A stretch of 38,797 nucleotides of DNA from Nitritalea halalkaliphila LW7 (GTDB lineage: Bacteria; Bacteroidota; Bacteroidia; Cytophagales; Cyclobacteriaceae): the NCBI RefSeq assembly GCF_000265075.1, contig NZ_AJYA01000009.1, forward strand, positions 81,758 to 120,554, read 5' to 3'. Positions 27,271 to 36,446 of the stretch are shown piece after piece; position 1 is the stretch's first letter, and each line of letters starts with the position of its first letter. The translations under genes and the position numbers were made by a program. The notes under the pieces were generated by a model that did no database searches, was not told the DNA's origin, and saw only the letters and a list, made by a program, of their open reading frames with translations.

Positions 27271-28077
27271 ATGTACAAGAAAATTTTGCTCTTTTTTACG
27301 CTGGGGCTATTCGTTTATGCCTGCGCGAAGGTTCCTTTAACCGGTCGGCGGCAGCTAGCGGCCATCCCGAACTCGGAAATTTTACCGATGTCCTTCGAAC
27401 AGTACAAGCAGGTGAAGCAGGGGGAGCGTCTGGTCACCAACACTGAGCAGGGCCAAATGGTCGTACGTGTCGGAAATCGTATGGCGAAAGCCGTGGAGCA
27501 GTACCTCATCGAGCAGGGCTTCGAAAATGAGCTAAAAGGCTTTGATTGGGAGTTCCACTTGATCGAAAGCGATCAGATTAATGCTTGGTGTATGCCTGGC
27601 GGCAAAGTGGCTTTTTATACGGGGATTTTGCCTATTTGCCGCGATGAGGCGGGCGTGGCCGTGGTGATGGGGCATGAAATCGCGCATGCAGTGGCCAGCC
27701 ACGGGCGTGAGCGTATGTCTAATGCCCTGGCCCTTAATGGGCTTGTAGGTGGCCTTTCTGTGGCCATGGGAGAGCGTCCTAACTTGACGAAAAACCTGTT
27801 TCTACAGTCAGTCGGTTATGCGGGTGAGCTCGGCATGCTGCGCTTTTCACGGCGTCATGAGTTGGAAGCGGACAAGCTGGGGCTGACGTTTATGGCATTA
27901 GCAGGATACGATCCACGTGAGGCGCCTGTGTTTTGGGAACGCATGGATCAGGCCACTGCAGGTGGCGGACGTCCACCAGAGTTTTTGTCCACGCACCCAG
28001 GGCCAGACCGTCGCATCGATCAGCTGAATAGAGAGATGAGTAAGGCGATGGAATATTATAATAGAAGCCAGCAGTAA
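27271..28077 (+). CDS. M48 family metallopeptidase lipoprotein
   Basis: This is a zinc protease of the LoiP/BepA-like group, anchored to the outer or inner membrane. The signal ends in lipobox FVYAC with Cys18. The zinc site is HEIAH (135-139) with the third ligand Glu197 in HELEAD. AWCMPGGKVAFYTGIL (105-120) and FLSTHPGPDRRI near the C-terminus are standard family motifs. At 268 aa it is complete. It likely acts in the periplasm on misfolded envelope proteins (family knowledge). It is monocistronic, with a strong terminator at 28108-28142. Confidence 0.93.
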   Translation: MYKKILLFFTLGLFVYACAKVPLTGRRQLAAIPNSEILPMSFEQYKQVKQGERLVTNTEQGQMVVRVGNRMAKAVEQYLIEQGFENELKGFDWEFHLIESDQINAWCMPGGKVAFYTGILPICRDEAGVAVVMGHEIAHAVASHGRERMSNALALNGLVGGLSVAMGERPNLTKNLFLQSVGYAGELGMLRFSRRHELEADKLGLTFMALAGYDPREAPVFWERMDQATAGGGRPPEFLSTHPGPDRRIDQLNREMSKAMEYYNRSQQ

Positions 28078-28107
28078 GCGGAAGTGCTGTTTTTCTAATC
28101 AGTACCG

Positions 28108-28142
28108 AAAAAAGGCCTAGCATTACTGTTAGGCCTTTTTTT
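28108..28142 (+). terminator. Strong intrinsic terminator
   Basis: AAAGGCCTA (28111-28119) pairs with TAGGCCTTT (28130-28138) and the T tract runs to 28142. The A tract on the left (28108-28113) would make it work from the reverse strand too. Confidence 0.85.
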
Positions 28143-28215
28143 AATGCTATCCATTTCCTACTTATCGCGCCATTCGCAAGTTTTTCTGATGTATACTTGC
28201 TTTAAGCGGTGGCAT

Positions 28216-28233
28216 ACCTCGCCCTCTGCGAGG
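28216..28233. other. Perfect hairpin in the M48/exonuclease gap
   Basis: CCTCGC (28217-28222), loop CCTCT, GCGAGG (28228-28233). Outer ATAC/GTAT pairing is possible across a CA bulge. There is no T tract, so it is not a standard terminator. The rest of the gap 28143-28279 shows nothing I can name. Confidence 0.35.
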
Positions 28234-28279
28234 CAGTATTTCCAGGTTTTGCGCGCTTAGGTGTTTACCGTGTATGCAT

Positions 28280-29085
28280 TTAGCGCTGATTAAAGCTGCG
28301 CAGTTTTACCTGAGTAAATTTACGCTTCGTGTCCAAAGGAAAATCTCCCTTCATCATCCAGTCGTAATAAGAAGGCTCTTCTTTCAGCACCTGCGTGATG
28401 GGCTTCCCCTTATGCTTACCAAAATTAAAGCATTCTTCGCCCTTTTCATTAAAAATAAAGCGGCCTGCCAGGTCCACCATTTTTTCGTTGATCAGATCAT
28501 GCACCTTACGCATATCATTTACGATGACTCCGCGCGTATTCCCGAGCAGATCCGTCACCTCTTCTCCTTCGTATCGGGCGATTTGAGCTTTAAACACTTC
28601 ATAGGTGGCTAAGGTATCGGCCTCTGCGGAGTGCGCATTTTTCAGGTCTTGGCCGCAGTAAAACTTGTAGGCAGCCGTCAGATTACGCTTTTCCATCATG
28701 TGGAAATTTTCTGCGCATCCAGCAGATTACGTTTCTCGATGTCAAAATCAATGCCTGCACGTAGAAATTCTTCCACCAGCAGCGGAATATCGTATTTCAG
28801 CACATTAAACCCGGCCAAGTCGGCTCCTTGGAAAAACTGGTTCAGCTCCTGTGCGAGCTCTTTAAAGGTGGGTGCATCCTTCACATCTGCATCTGAAATG
28901 CCATGAATCAGCGTCACTTCCGCCGGAATCGGGATGGTCGGATTCACCTTATGCGTTAAAATCTCCTCCTTGCCATTCGGATGCACTTTTACGATCGAAA
29001 TCTCCACGATTCTGTCCGTCGAAATGTTAGTTCCTGTGGCTTCTAAATCAAAAAATGCAATAGGGGTTCTTAAGTTCAAGTTCAT
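28280..29085 (-). CDS. DnaQ-like 3'-5' exonuclease (one frameshift)
   Basis: This is a DEDDh-type exonuclease. Exo I has D13 and E15 in FFDLEATGTN, Exo II lies in AGFNVLKYDIPLL, and Exo III is HSAEADTLATY. The frame from ATG 29085 breaks at 28704-28706. Adding one A gives QKIFHMMEKRNL and a 268-aa protein; without it the third metal-site Asp is lost. A C-terminal domain (about 190-268) with FNFGKHKGKPITQVL follows, as in DNA polymerase III epsilon-like proteins of this phylum. The start overlaps the end of the Mur ligase gene by 4 bp (ATGA). It may act in repair; the polymerase partner is not identified. Confidence 0.88.
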
Positions 29086-30460
29086 GCGTTTGCTTGTCGA
29101 ATTTTCTCTACTAAAGGCGCTAATTCCATGTCATCAAAATTCCCTGAGCTCATCAGGAGTAAATTGCTGTTAGAATAATCGCGACCTGCAAGGTACGTAA
29201 ATAAGTCGTCTTTAGTGGTAAATAAACGAATATCTTTCCGCTTAAAACCGTTTCGCAGGGTCTCCTCAGACATCAGCTGCAGGCGTTTTAAGGCCACCGC
29301 TTTCGGATTCATGTAGAGGATGGCTTCGTCGGCGGCATCCATGGTATGCGCATAGTTGGGCAGGAAGTCCTCATTTAAGCTGCTATAGGTATGCAGCTCC
29401 TGAACAGCCAGCAGGCGACGCTCGGGAAACTGTCCCTTCACCGCTTCCACGGTCGCTTGTAATTTAGAGGGTGCGTGCGCGAAGTCCCGTATGAGGAGAG
29501 CATCTGGGCCTTCGGCTAAAATCTCCTGTCGTTTGGCGGCGCCCTTAAAGTCGGCGATGGCGCTGTAGAAGTCTGCGGTCGATACGCCTAGGGCAGCGGC
29601 CAGGGCCTGAGCTCCAGCTAGATTTTGCATATTATGCGCCCCGAAAATGGCGATAGCCGTCTCGCCCTCAGCATGGAGCAGGTGTGTCGTGCCGGCCGCG
29701 ATGCGATGCGGATGTGTGTTGTAGGTATGCAGCTGGCCGCCTCGTTCGGCAAATTGCGCGGCGAGCGCCATCACCTCCTCATCGCCTTCGAATGCGTACA
29801 GGTGGGTAGTTGTGGGCAGGCCCTCTAGCAAGAGCGAAAACTGGCGGCGATAGTCCGCGAAGGTGGGAAATACATTAAAATGATCCCAAGCGATGCCACT
29901 TAGGAGTACATGATGGGGATGGTAATGTAAAAACTTCGGACGGGGGTCAAGGGGAGAGGTGAGGTATTCGTCCCCTTCGATGACGATGAGGGGTGCGTCG
30001 CTGAGCTGCACCATCCGCTGGAACCCTTCGAGCTGGGCGCCGACGAGGTAGTCGAAGGCGATGCCCTGGCGGCGGAGCACATGCAGGAGCATGGCGGTGA
30101 TGGTGGTCTTGCCATGGCTGCCACTGATCACTACGCGCAGTTTATCCCGCGACTGCTCGTAGACGAATTCAGGGAAGCTGTAAACCGGGATGCTCAGCGC
30201 CTTAGCGGCGAGGAGTTCCGGATTATCTGCGCGGGCATGCATGCCGAGGATAACCCCTTTCAGCTCGGCATGAATTTTTTCTGGAAACCAGCCTTTGGCC
30301 TCCGGCAAAAGCCCCGCCGCGGCCAATCTGCTACGGGAAGGTTCGTAAATTTCATCATCGGAGCCACTGACCTGATGGCCTTTGGCATGCATCTCTAGGC
30401 TAAGTTGTGCATCACCGCGCCCCCTACGGCGATAAAATGGAAGTCTGTCGTCTTGTTCAT
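29082..30460 (-). CDS. mpl: Mur ligase, Mpl-type muropeptide recycling ligase (one frameshift)
   Basis: The enzyme joins UDP-N-acetylmuramate to a recovered tripeptide in peptidoglycan recycling (Mpl), and is related to MurC. ATG 30460 gives an N-terminus HFIAVGGAVMHNLALEMHAKG once a missing base at 30398-30399 is restored. As written the codon after HNLA is TAG. P-loop GSHGKT occupies 114-119. The central domain has IEGDEY and SGIAWDHFNVF. The C-terminal domain has RDFAHAPSKLQAT, matching the Mur DxxHxP region. The repaired length is 459 aa, right for Mpl. Substrate choice is inferred; MurC is less likely because the GG-x(3)-HNLA pattern is Mpl-like in this phylum. It is co-transcribed with the exonuclease. 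Confidence 0.87.
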
Positions 30461-30679
30461 GCGCTATGCGGATTCACCTGCAAGTAAACAAGAATTTGGC
30501 AGGTGCGGAAATGCCCTCACCACAAATACTTTGCCGCAGGCCCATAAATAAAAAGTGGGAGGAGGGCGTCCCGGCGGTTCCTGTTTTCCTGCGCAGAGAT
30601 TTCGATGCCCAGCGGGCTCAGCATCAGGGCTGTGTATAACTCGTGTAAAAATTGTTAATAAAGTCTGTCTGAAAGCGTT

Positions 30680-30687
30680 TACTTTTG
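30680..30687 (+). promoter_or_regulatory. TACTTTTG box immediately upstream of dnaB
   Basis: TACTTTTG fits TAnnTTTG, but it would place the transcript start at about 30693, on top of the ATG at 30692. Either the dnaB message is leaderless or the real promoter lies further upstream. Confidence 0.35.
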
Positions 30688-30691
30688 TACT

Positions 30692-32254
30692 ATGATAAAT
30701 GAGGAGAGCCAAAAACGAACAACAGCTGCACGCAGGAAGTCGCCCTTTACCGGAACTCAGGTAAATACGGGAAAAATTCCCCCGCAGGCGGTAGAGTTGG
30801 AGGAGGCGGTGCTCGGGGCGCTGATGTTAGAAAAGGATGCGCTGACCGAGGTGGTGGATATTTTAAAGCCGGAAAGTTTTTATAAAGATGCGCACAAGGC
30901 CATTTATACGGCGATTTTAGATCTCTTTTCGGAGAGCTCGCCGATCGACCTGCTGACGGTGACCAACCAGCTGCGGAAGAGCGGGCAGTTGGAAATCGCA
31001 GGGGGGGCTTTTAAGGTGGCCGAGCTGACCTCTAAGGTTTCTTCGGCGGCCAATATCGAGTACCATGCGCGGATCATCACCGAGCAGGCGATGAAGCGAG
31101 AGATGATCAGCATCGCCTCGGAAATTCAGCGCGATGCCTTCGAGGAGACGACGGATGTATTCGAGCTATTAGATAAAATGGAGCAAAGCCTCTTCGAGAT
31201 TTCGGAGAAAAATATCCGCAAGAATTATTCGGATATGCGCTCGATCATGAAGGAGGCGATTTTAGAACTGGAGGCCAAAAAGGGCCAAAAGGATGGCCTC
31301 ACCGGAGTTCCCAGTGGTTTTACAGCCTTGGATCGCGTGACTTCGGGTTGGCAAAAATCGGATTTGGTTATCATCGCGGCGCGTCCTGCTATGGGGAAGA
31401 CGGCATTCGTGCTGTCGACCTTGCGGAATGCCGCCGTGGATCATCAGCGTCCGGTGGTGATATTTTCTTTAGAGATGAGCTCGGTACAGCTGGTGAATCG
31501 ATTGATTTCTGCGGAGGCGGAGCTGGATTCTGAAAAGATTAAGAAGGGGACGCTCGCGGATTACGAGTGGGAGCAGCTGGTACATAAGACGTCGAAGTTG
31601 GCGAAGGCACCGCTTTTCGTGGACGACACACCGGCACTTTCTGTGCTGGAGCTGCGGGCTAAATGCCGCAAATTGAAGGCGCAGCACGATATTCAGATGA
31701 TTGTAATCGATTACTTGCAGCTGATGTCTGGGGACAGCAAGAACAGCGGGGGAAATCGTGAGCAGGAGATTGCGTCCATTTCGCGGGCGCTGAAAAAAAT
31801 CGCCAAGGAGCTGAGTGTGCCCGTTATCGCGCTGTCGCAGCTTTCACGCGCCGTAGAAACACGAGGGGGGGACAAGCGTCCGCAGCTCTCCGATCTTCGG
31901 GAATCGGGTGCCATCGAGCAGGATGCGGATATGGTGATGTTCCTTTACCGACCAGAATATTACGGTATCACCGAAGATGAGGGCATGTCCACCGCAGGGG
32001 TGGGTGAGGTGATTATCGCCAAGCACCGAAATGGTTCGCTGGAGACGGTGAAGTTGCGTTTTATCGGTAAATACACCAAGTTCGCCGATTTAGATTTGAA
32101 TGTACCCTATCAGCCCAGTGAGGCGCTGTACGGAAATAAATTCCCTACCGGTTCGGGCGGGGGCGGAAATTTCGAGTCAGGCGGCATGATCCGCCTGCAG
32201 AGTAAGGCTAACGGGGAGGATTTACCCGGAGGTGATGAGCCGGCTCCTTTTTAA
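30692..32254 (+). CDS. dnaB: Replicative DNA helicase DnaB
   Basis: The hexameric helicase unwinds DNA at the replication fork. The N-terminal domain (about 28-130) contains PPQAVELEEAVLGALML. The linker leads to the RecA-like domain with Walker A RPAMGKT (231-237), IVIDYLQLMSG (Walker B, about 335-345), SQLSRAVETR and DLRESGAIEQDADM. At 520 aa it is typical of Bacteroidota, with a Gly-rich acidic tail. No intein interrupts it. It is transcribed alone. Confidence 0.97.
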   Translation: MINEESQKRTTAARRKSPFTGTQVNTGKIPPQAVELEEAVLGALMLEKDALTEVVDILKPESFYKDAHKAIYTAILDLFSESSPIDLLTVTNQLRKSGQLEIAGGAFKVAELTSKVSSAANIEYHARIITEQAMKREMISIASEIQRDAFEETTDVFELLDKMEQSLFEISEKNIRKNYSDMRSIMKEAILELEAKKGQKDGLTGVPSGFTALDRVTSGWQKSDLVIIAARPAMGKTAFVLSTLRNAAVDHQRPVVIFSLEMSSVQLVNRLISAEAELDSEKIKKGTLADYEWEQLVHKTSKLAKAPLFVDDTPALSVLELRAKCRKLKAQHDIQMIVIDYLQLMSGDSKNSGGNREQEIASISRALKKIAKELSVPVIALSQLSRAVETRGGDKRPQLSDLRESGAIEQDADMVMFLYRPEYYGITEDEGMSTAGVGEVIIAKHRNGSLETVKLRFIGKYTKFADLDLNVPYQPSEALYGNKFPTGSGGGGNFESGGMIRLQSKANGEDLPGGDEPAPF

Positions 32255-32375
32255 GGGCCGTTTTTTTTGGCGCCAGCCACTAGGAAAGGGCTGATCCTAT
32301 CGAAAAAAAATGGAAACAAATTGCCGACGCCTAGACTTTTAAATGTATATTTCCCTACGTAATTTGTCCATAAAC

Positions 32376-33386
32376 ATGAAAATACAAGGAATCGTTTTAG
32401 ATCGGGAGAAATCCGATAAGATAGAGCTTCGAGAGGTAGCGTTGCCTTTACTAGGTCCTACCGAGGTGCGCGTGGCCCTGAAGGCGGCGGCACTAAATCA
32501 CCGCGACGAATGGTGCCGGCAGGGGCTTTACCCTGGGCTGGCTGATGGGGTCATCTTGGGCTCCGATGGTGCGGGCGTCGTAGAGGCTGTGGGCGCTACG
32601 GTGGACCCGCACTGGGTTGGTAAAGAAGTGATTATCAATCCGGCCTTGGACTGGGGTGCTGATGAGGGTGCGCAGCAAAAATCTTTTAGTATTCTCGGGA
32701 TGCCTCGACACGGGACCTTGGCCACGCATGTGCAGGTGGATCAAAACCGGCTACATGAAAAGCCCGAACATCTCTCGTGGGAGGCGGCGGCAGCACTTCC
32801 GCTGGCAGGTTTGACGGCGTACCGTGCGCTGATGGTGCAGGGCGGCTGTGTAGCAGGTGAGCAGGTCCTTGTCACGGGTTTTGGGGGAGGAGTGGCGCAG
32901 TTTGCTGCCCAATTCGCCCTAGCGGCTGGCGCTATCGTTTCCACCAGCTCCAGCAGCACAGAGAAATTAGCCAAAGCCCGTGAGGTAGGGGTGCAGCATA
33001 CCTTTCAGTACACGGATGAGCAGTGGGTGAAAGCGGCTCTAGCGGAGACAGAGGGCTATCATCTGATCATCGATTCGGCTATGGGTGATACCTTGGCACA
33101 GCTGATAAAAGTGGCCAGACCAGGTGGTCGCCTCGTTTTTTACGGTGCCACACGCGGTAATCCTTCTGGTTTTGATGCCCGCAAGGTGTTTTGGAGCCAG
33201 TTAAAGTTGATCGGCAGCACGATGGGCTCCGATGCGGATTTCTCGGCGATGCTGGACTTTGTGCGGGAGCACCGCATACAGCCGGTCGTAGACCAGGTGT
33301 TCGGCATGGAGGAAGCGGTGGAGGCCTTCGAGCGGATGAAGGCCGGTGCCCAGCTAGGAAAAATCGTTATTCGTACTCGAAGATAA
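32376..33386 (+). CDS. Zinc-free MDR oxidoreductase (quinone reductase-like)
   Basis: This is a medium-chain dehydrogenase/reductase. The frame opens at 32343, but ATG 32376 aligns with the family start (MKIQGIVLDR), giving 336 aa. The GroES-like domain has NHRDEWCRQGLYPG in place of the catalytic zinc Cys, and GSDGAGVVEAVG. The Rossmann domain has VTGFGGGVAQFAAQFA. This suggests a zinc-free reductase of the YogA type with an NAD(P)H cofactor. The substrate is unknown. Its 3' end overlaps the convergent TPR gene by 20 bp. Confidence 0.85.
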   Translation: MKIQGIVLDREKSDKIELREVALPLLGPTEVRVALKAAALNHRDEWCRQGLYPGLADGVILGSDGAGVVEAVGATVDPHWVGKEVIINPALDWGADEGAQQKSFSILGMPRHGTLATHVQVDQNRLHEKPEHLSWEAAAALPLAGLTAYRALMVQGGCVAGEQVLVTGFGGGVAQFAAQFALAAGAIVSTSSSSTEKLAKAREVGVQHTFQYTDEQWVKAALAETEGYHLIIDSAMGDTLAQLIKVARPGGRLVFYGATRGNPSGFDARKVFWSQLKLIGSTMGSDADFSAMLDFVREHRIQPVVDQVFGMEEAVEAFERMKAGAQLGKIVIRTRR

Positions 33387-33687
33387 AGTTTTGGAAGGCC
33401 TGCTTGAGTTCTCGCAGGGCATGTGCATCGCCTTGGCTTTCGGCTAGGGCGATGCCTCTTTCGTAGGTGCTGCGGGCTTCGGCCAGGGCATCTGCCTCAG
33501 CTAGGCTGGCGGCGGCGTGAAAATAGGTGGGCAGGTAATCGGGGAAGTCGCGCAGTAGCAGACGAAAAGTCTCCAGCGCCTCTTCTTCCCGCTGTAAGCT
33601 GCGGTATTCCAGTGCTAAGGCATAGTAATTAAAAGGCTCGGCAGGCTCTGCTGCGATAAAAGTGTGAAGTTGTTCGAGTCGGTTCAT
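33367..33687 (-). CDS. Small TPR protein
   Basis: This 106-aa protein is made mostly of tetratricopeptide repeats: EPFNYYALALEYRSLQREEEALETF and YLPTYFHAAASLAEADALAEARSTYERGIALA, with a capping helix. It is a protein-interaction scaffold with unknown partner and is likely cytosolic. The reverse -7 box at 33746-33739 supports the start at ATG 33687. Overlap with the oxidoreductase gene end means the two messages are antisense over 20 bp. Confidence 0.8.
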   Translation of the reverse strand: MNRLEQLHTFIAAEPAEPFNYYALALEYRSLQREEEALETFRLLLRDFPDYLPTYFHAAASLAEADALAEARSTYERGIALAESQGDAHALRELKQAFQNFIFEYE

Positions 33688-33738
33688 GGCATGTGCTATC
33701 GGGAGGTGGCTACTGCATCAGGCAGGCGCCCTTTCGGG

Positions 33739-33746
33739 CAAAGGTA
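33739..33746 (-). promoter_or_regulatory. -7 box TACCTTTG for the TPR gene
   Basis: Reverse strand TACCTTTG matches TAnnTTTG. The transcript would start near 33733, about 46 nt before the start codon. Confidence 0.45.
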
Positions 33747-33889
33747 CCTAATTTTCAGCCTTCCTTCTGAAAAAAAGTACCAAAGGGCTTAAAATCAAAA
33801 GAAGGTACCGCGATACGGTGCTGAAGAGAAGTGATTCCCTATAAAATTTGTTTTCTAAGGTAGAATTCTAAAAAATAATTTGCGGCAAC

Positions 33890-33922
33890 TTTGGGTAAAT
33901 CCCGCGGCATTTGTTATTTTTG
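33890..33922 (+). promoter_or_regulatory. Bacteroidota-type promoter for the etfBA operon
   Basis: TTTG (33890-33893) and TATTTTTG (33915-33922) are 21 bases apart. Start is predicted near 33929, leaving a leader of about 93 nt. This is one of the two best promoters in the window. The remaining part of the gap (33688-33889) shows no gene. Confidence 0.65.
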
Positions 33923-34021
33923 AAGTACTTGTTGGAAAACGAAACATAGAAATTGAGTTTCCGTTTTATCTTTAGGGCGAAATGCCTTTGCAGGTGAAGT
34001 TTAACAATAAACCACTATTTC

Positions 34022-34758
34022 ATGAAAATTTTAGTTTGTATAACGCACGTTCCGGATACGACATCCAAAATTCAGTTTACGGATAACAACACGAAATTCG
34101 ATAAGACGGGTGTACAGTTTATCATTGGCCCGTATGACGATTATGCCTAGCGCGGGCGGTGGAGTTAAAGGAGCAGACTGGTGGTAGCGTGACCGTACTG
34201 CATGTGGGAGAAGCTGACGCGGACCCTACGTTAAGAAAAGCATTAGCGATCGGCGCAGATGATGCCATTCGTGTGAATGCGTTTCCGAAAGATTCGCTTT
34301 TCGTGGCGGAGCAGATCGCGGCCATCGCGAAGCAAAACAACTATGACCTCATCCTCATGGGTCGTGAGTCGATCGACTTTAACGGCGGTATGGTGCACGG
34401 GATGGTCGGTGAGCTACTCGGGCTTCCTTCTATTTCTCCGGTGATGAAGCTGGATATCGAGGGCAGCACCGCCAAGATGGCACGTGAGATCGAGGGCGGT
34501 AAGGAGCAGTTAGAGGCGCAGCTGCCGCTAGTGCTTGGCTGCCAGGAGCCGATAGCCGAGTGGAAAATCCCGAACATGCGTGGCATTATGTCTGCACGTA
34601 CCAAGCCGCTTCAGGTGGTGGAGCCAAGTTCCGACACGGTAGCTTCTTCTGTCCTGCAGTATGAGTTGCCTCCGGCAAAGGGTGCGGTGAAGCTCATCGA
34701 CGCAGATCAGGTAGAAGAGCTGGTAAGGCTCTTGAAAAACGAAGCAAAAGTTCTTTAA
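34022..34758 (+). CDS. etfB: Electron transfer flavoprotein beta subunit (one frameshift)
   Basis: EtfB with EtfA forms the FAD-containing carrier that takes electrons from acyl-CoA dehydrogenases. ATG 34022 gives MKILVCITHVPDTTSK. The frame runs into TAG at 34148-34150, but one extra C in the preceding run (34146-34147) continues GPYDDYALARAVELKEQ into the main frame. The repaired protein is 245 aa, the usual length. ILMGRESIDFNGGMVHGMVGE carries the AMP-binding signature (about 113-133). It is first in an operon with etfA (24 bp gap), the DUF151 nuclease and perhaps nupC. Starting at 34159 would delete the N-terminal third, so I reject that start. Confidence 0.92.
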
Positions 34759-34782
34759 TCAACCCATAATAATCCAGAAATC

Positions 34783-35751
34783 ATGGCAATTTTAGTATAT
34801 ATCGAGCATGCGGATGGCGCTGTAAAGAAGACTTCTTTAGAGGCGGTATCGTATGCCAAAGCATTGACGGAAAAAACAGGTGAGGGTGACGTTATCGCCA
34901 TCGCCTTAGGAAGCATTAGTGCGGATGCACTGGCCGAAGCAGGTACTGCAGGTGCTAGCAGCGTAAAGCATGTGGCGGATGAAAATTTAAATGCAGGGGT
35001 GATCCAAGCGCATGCAGATGCAGTGGCGCAGGTAGCGAAATCTCTGGATGCTAAAACCTTAGTATTAGCGAAATCGTCTCTCGGCGATGCCGTGGCGGCA
35101 CGACTAGCGATCAAGTTAGACGCTGCACTCGTTTCGAATGTAACGGAGCTGCCTGACCTTTCAGATGGATATCGCGTGAAGCGAAGCATTTACACCGGAA
35201 AAGCCTTTGCGGTAACCGCAGTAGAAAAGGAGAACAAAATTCTGGCGGTAAAGAAAAACGCTATCGATTTAGCCACTGATGGCGCTCCGGCTACAGTGGA
35301 GACAGTGGATCTGAGCCTAGATGATGCACTTTTCGCGGCTAAAATCACAGCCACAGATAAGGCGGAGGGTGATATCTTACTACCTGAGGCCGATATCGTG
35401 GTGTCCGGTGGACGTGGCCTGAAAGGTCCGGAAAACTGGCATATGATCGAGGATCTCGCCAAGTCCCTCGGTGCGGCTACAGGTTGTTCGAAACCCGTTT
35501 CCGATATCGGTTGGAGACCACATCATGAGCACGTAGGACAGACTGGTGTAAAAGTTGCGCCAACTTTATACGTGGCTGTTGGAATTTCGGGTGCTATTCA
35601 ACATCTTGCAGGCGTAAATTCATCGAAGTATATTGTAGTTATCAACAAAGATCCTGAGGCACCTTTCTTTAAGGCAGCGGATTATGGGATAGTGGGTGAC
35701 GCTTTCGATGTTTTACCGAAACTAAAACAGGCACTCGAAGCAGCAAAATAA
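34783..35751 (+). CDS. etfA: Electron transfer flavoprotein alpha subunit
   Basis: This is the FAD-binding partner of EtfB. The N-terminal domain (1-190) is a Rossmann-like fold. The C-terminal FAD domain has GGRGLKGPENWHMIEDLAKSLGAA, DIGWRPHHEHVGQTG and YVAVGISGAIQHLAGV, all standard. At 322 aa it is complete. It is 24 bp after etfB and 6 bp before the nuclease gene. No frameshift is seen. Confidence 0.96.
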   Translation: MAILVYIEHADGAVKKTSLEAVSYAKALTEKTGEGDVIAIALGSISADALAEAGTAGASSVKHVADENLNAGVIQAHADAVAQVAKSLDAKTLVLAKSSLGDAVAARLAIKLDAALVSNVTELPDLSDGYRVKRSIYTGKAFAVTAVEKENKILAVKKNAIDLATDGAPATVETVDLSLDDALFAAKITATDKAEGDILLPEADIVVSGGRGLKGPENWHMIEDLAKSLGAATGCSKPVSDIGWRPHHEHVGQTGVKVAPTLYVAVGISGAIQHLAGVNSSKYIVVINKDPEAPFFKAADYGIVGDAFDVLPKLKQALEAAK

Positions 35752-35757
35752 CGAATC

Positions 35758-36354
35758 GTGGATAACGCAGTAGCTTTAGAAATAGTAGGGGTATCAACAA
35801 ACAACAGCCAGTCTGGCTCATTTACATTGGTTTTAAAGGAGGTGGGTTCGCACATTCGTCTTCCTATCGTGATCGGTTTAAATGAGGCGCAGGCCATCGC
35901 GATCGAGCTGGATCATATCGTGCCGAACCGGCCGATGACGCATGATTTATTTCGGTCATTTGCGGCGGCTTTTCAGTACAAAGTAGATCATGTGTTGATA
36001 ACAGACCTTTCTGAGGGGGTTTTTTTCAGCAAGATCGTCTGTACGAAAGACGGCAAAACGTATGAGATCGATTCCCGTCCTTCTGATGCTGTGGCCATAG
36101 CGGTGCGCTTTAATGCGCAGATATACTGCGTGAAAAAGGTGCTTTCCGAGGCGGGCGTAGAGGTCGTCGACGAGGGCGAACCAGAGTCCACTGTACGTCC
36201 TAAGCGTTCGCGTGCGAGCAGTGCGAAACCAAAATCTGGCTTCTCCGATTTTAGCTTGGATAAGTTGAATCAAATGCTCGAAGATGCGCTGAAGAAGGAG
36301 GACTATGAAAAAGCGGCGAAAATCCGTGATGAATTGAATAGACGACAGGGCTAA
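35758..36354 (+). CDS. Bifunctional nuclease (DUF151) with C-terminal UVR motif
   Basis: The start is GTG 35758, 6 bp after etfA. The N-terminal DUF151/BFN domain (about 5-135) contains SHIRLPIVIGLNEAQAIA, then RPMTHDLF and SRPSDAVAIAVRF. A basic linker (145-165) leads to a UvrB/UvrC-type motif, MLEDALKKEDYEKAAKIRDEL. The BFN-UVR fusion is widespread in Bacteroidota. Plant homologues have DNase and RNase activity; the bacterial role is unclear. A terminator follows at 36381-36429. Confidence 0.9.
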   Translation: MDNAVALEIVGVSTNNSQSGSFTLVLKEVGSHIRLPIVIGLNEAQAIAIELDHIVPNRPMTHDLFRSFAAAFQYKVDHVLITDLSEGVFFSKIVCTKDGKTYEIDSRPSDAVAIAVRFNAQIYCVKKVLSEAGVEVVDEGEPESTVRPKRSRASSAKPKSGFSDFSLDKLNQMLEDALKKEDYEKAAKIRDELNRRQG

Positions 36355-36380
36355 ACATAGGTTTCAGCACTTCGATTTAG

Positions 36381-36429
36381 AACTCCCATAGTAGGTTTTC
36401 ACCTAGCTGTGGGAGTTTTCATTTTTTTC
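36381..36429 (+). terminator. Terminator of the etfBA operon
   Basis: AACTCCCA (36381-36388) pairs with TGGGAGTT (36410-36417). An inner TAGGT/ACCTA pair (36392-36405) extends the hairpin, and a T-rich tract follows to 36428. Confidence 0.8.
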
Positions 36430-36446
36430 GTTAGGTAAAGCGGTAT

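Noticed and set aside
30464..30712. 82-codon reverse ORF between mpl and dnaB
   Set aside because: It overlaps the dnaB start and shows no family signature; the real mpl start is at 30460.
33923..34021. Riboswitch in the etfB leader
   Set aside because: The leader of about 93 nt shows no known aptamer core and only weak pairing.
34159..34758. Short etfB starting at 34159
   Set aside because: It would lack the N-terminal third; ATG 34022 with one restored C gives the full protein.
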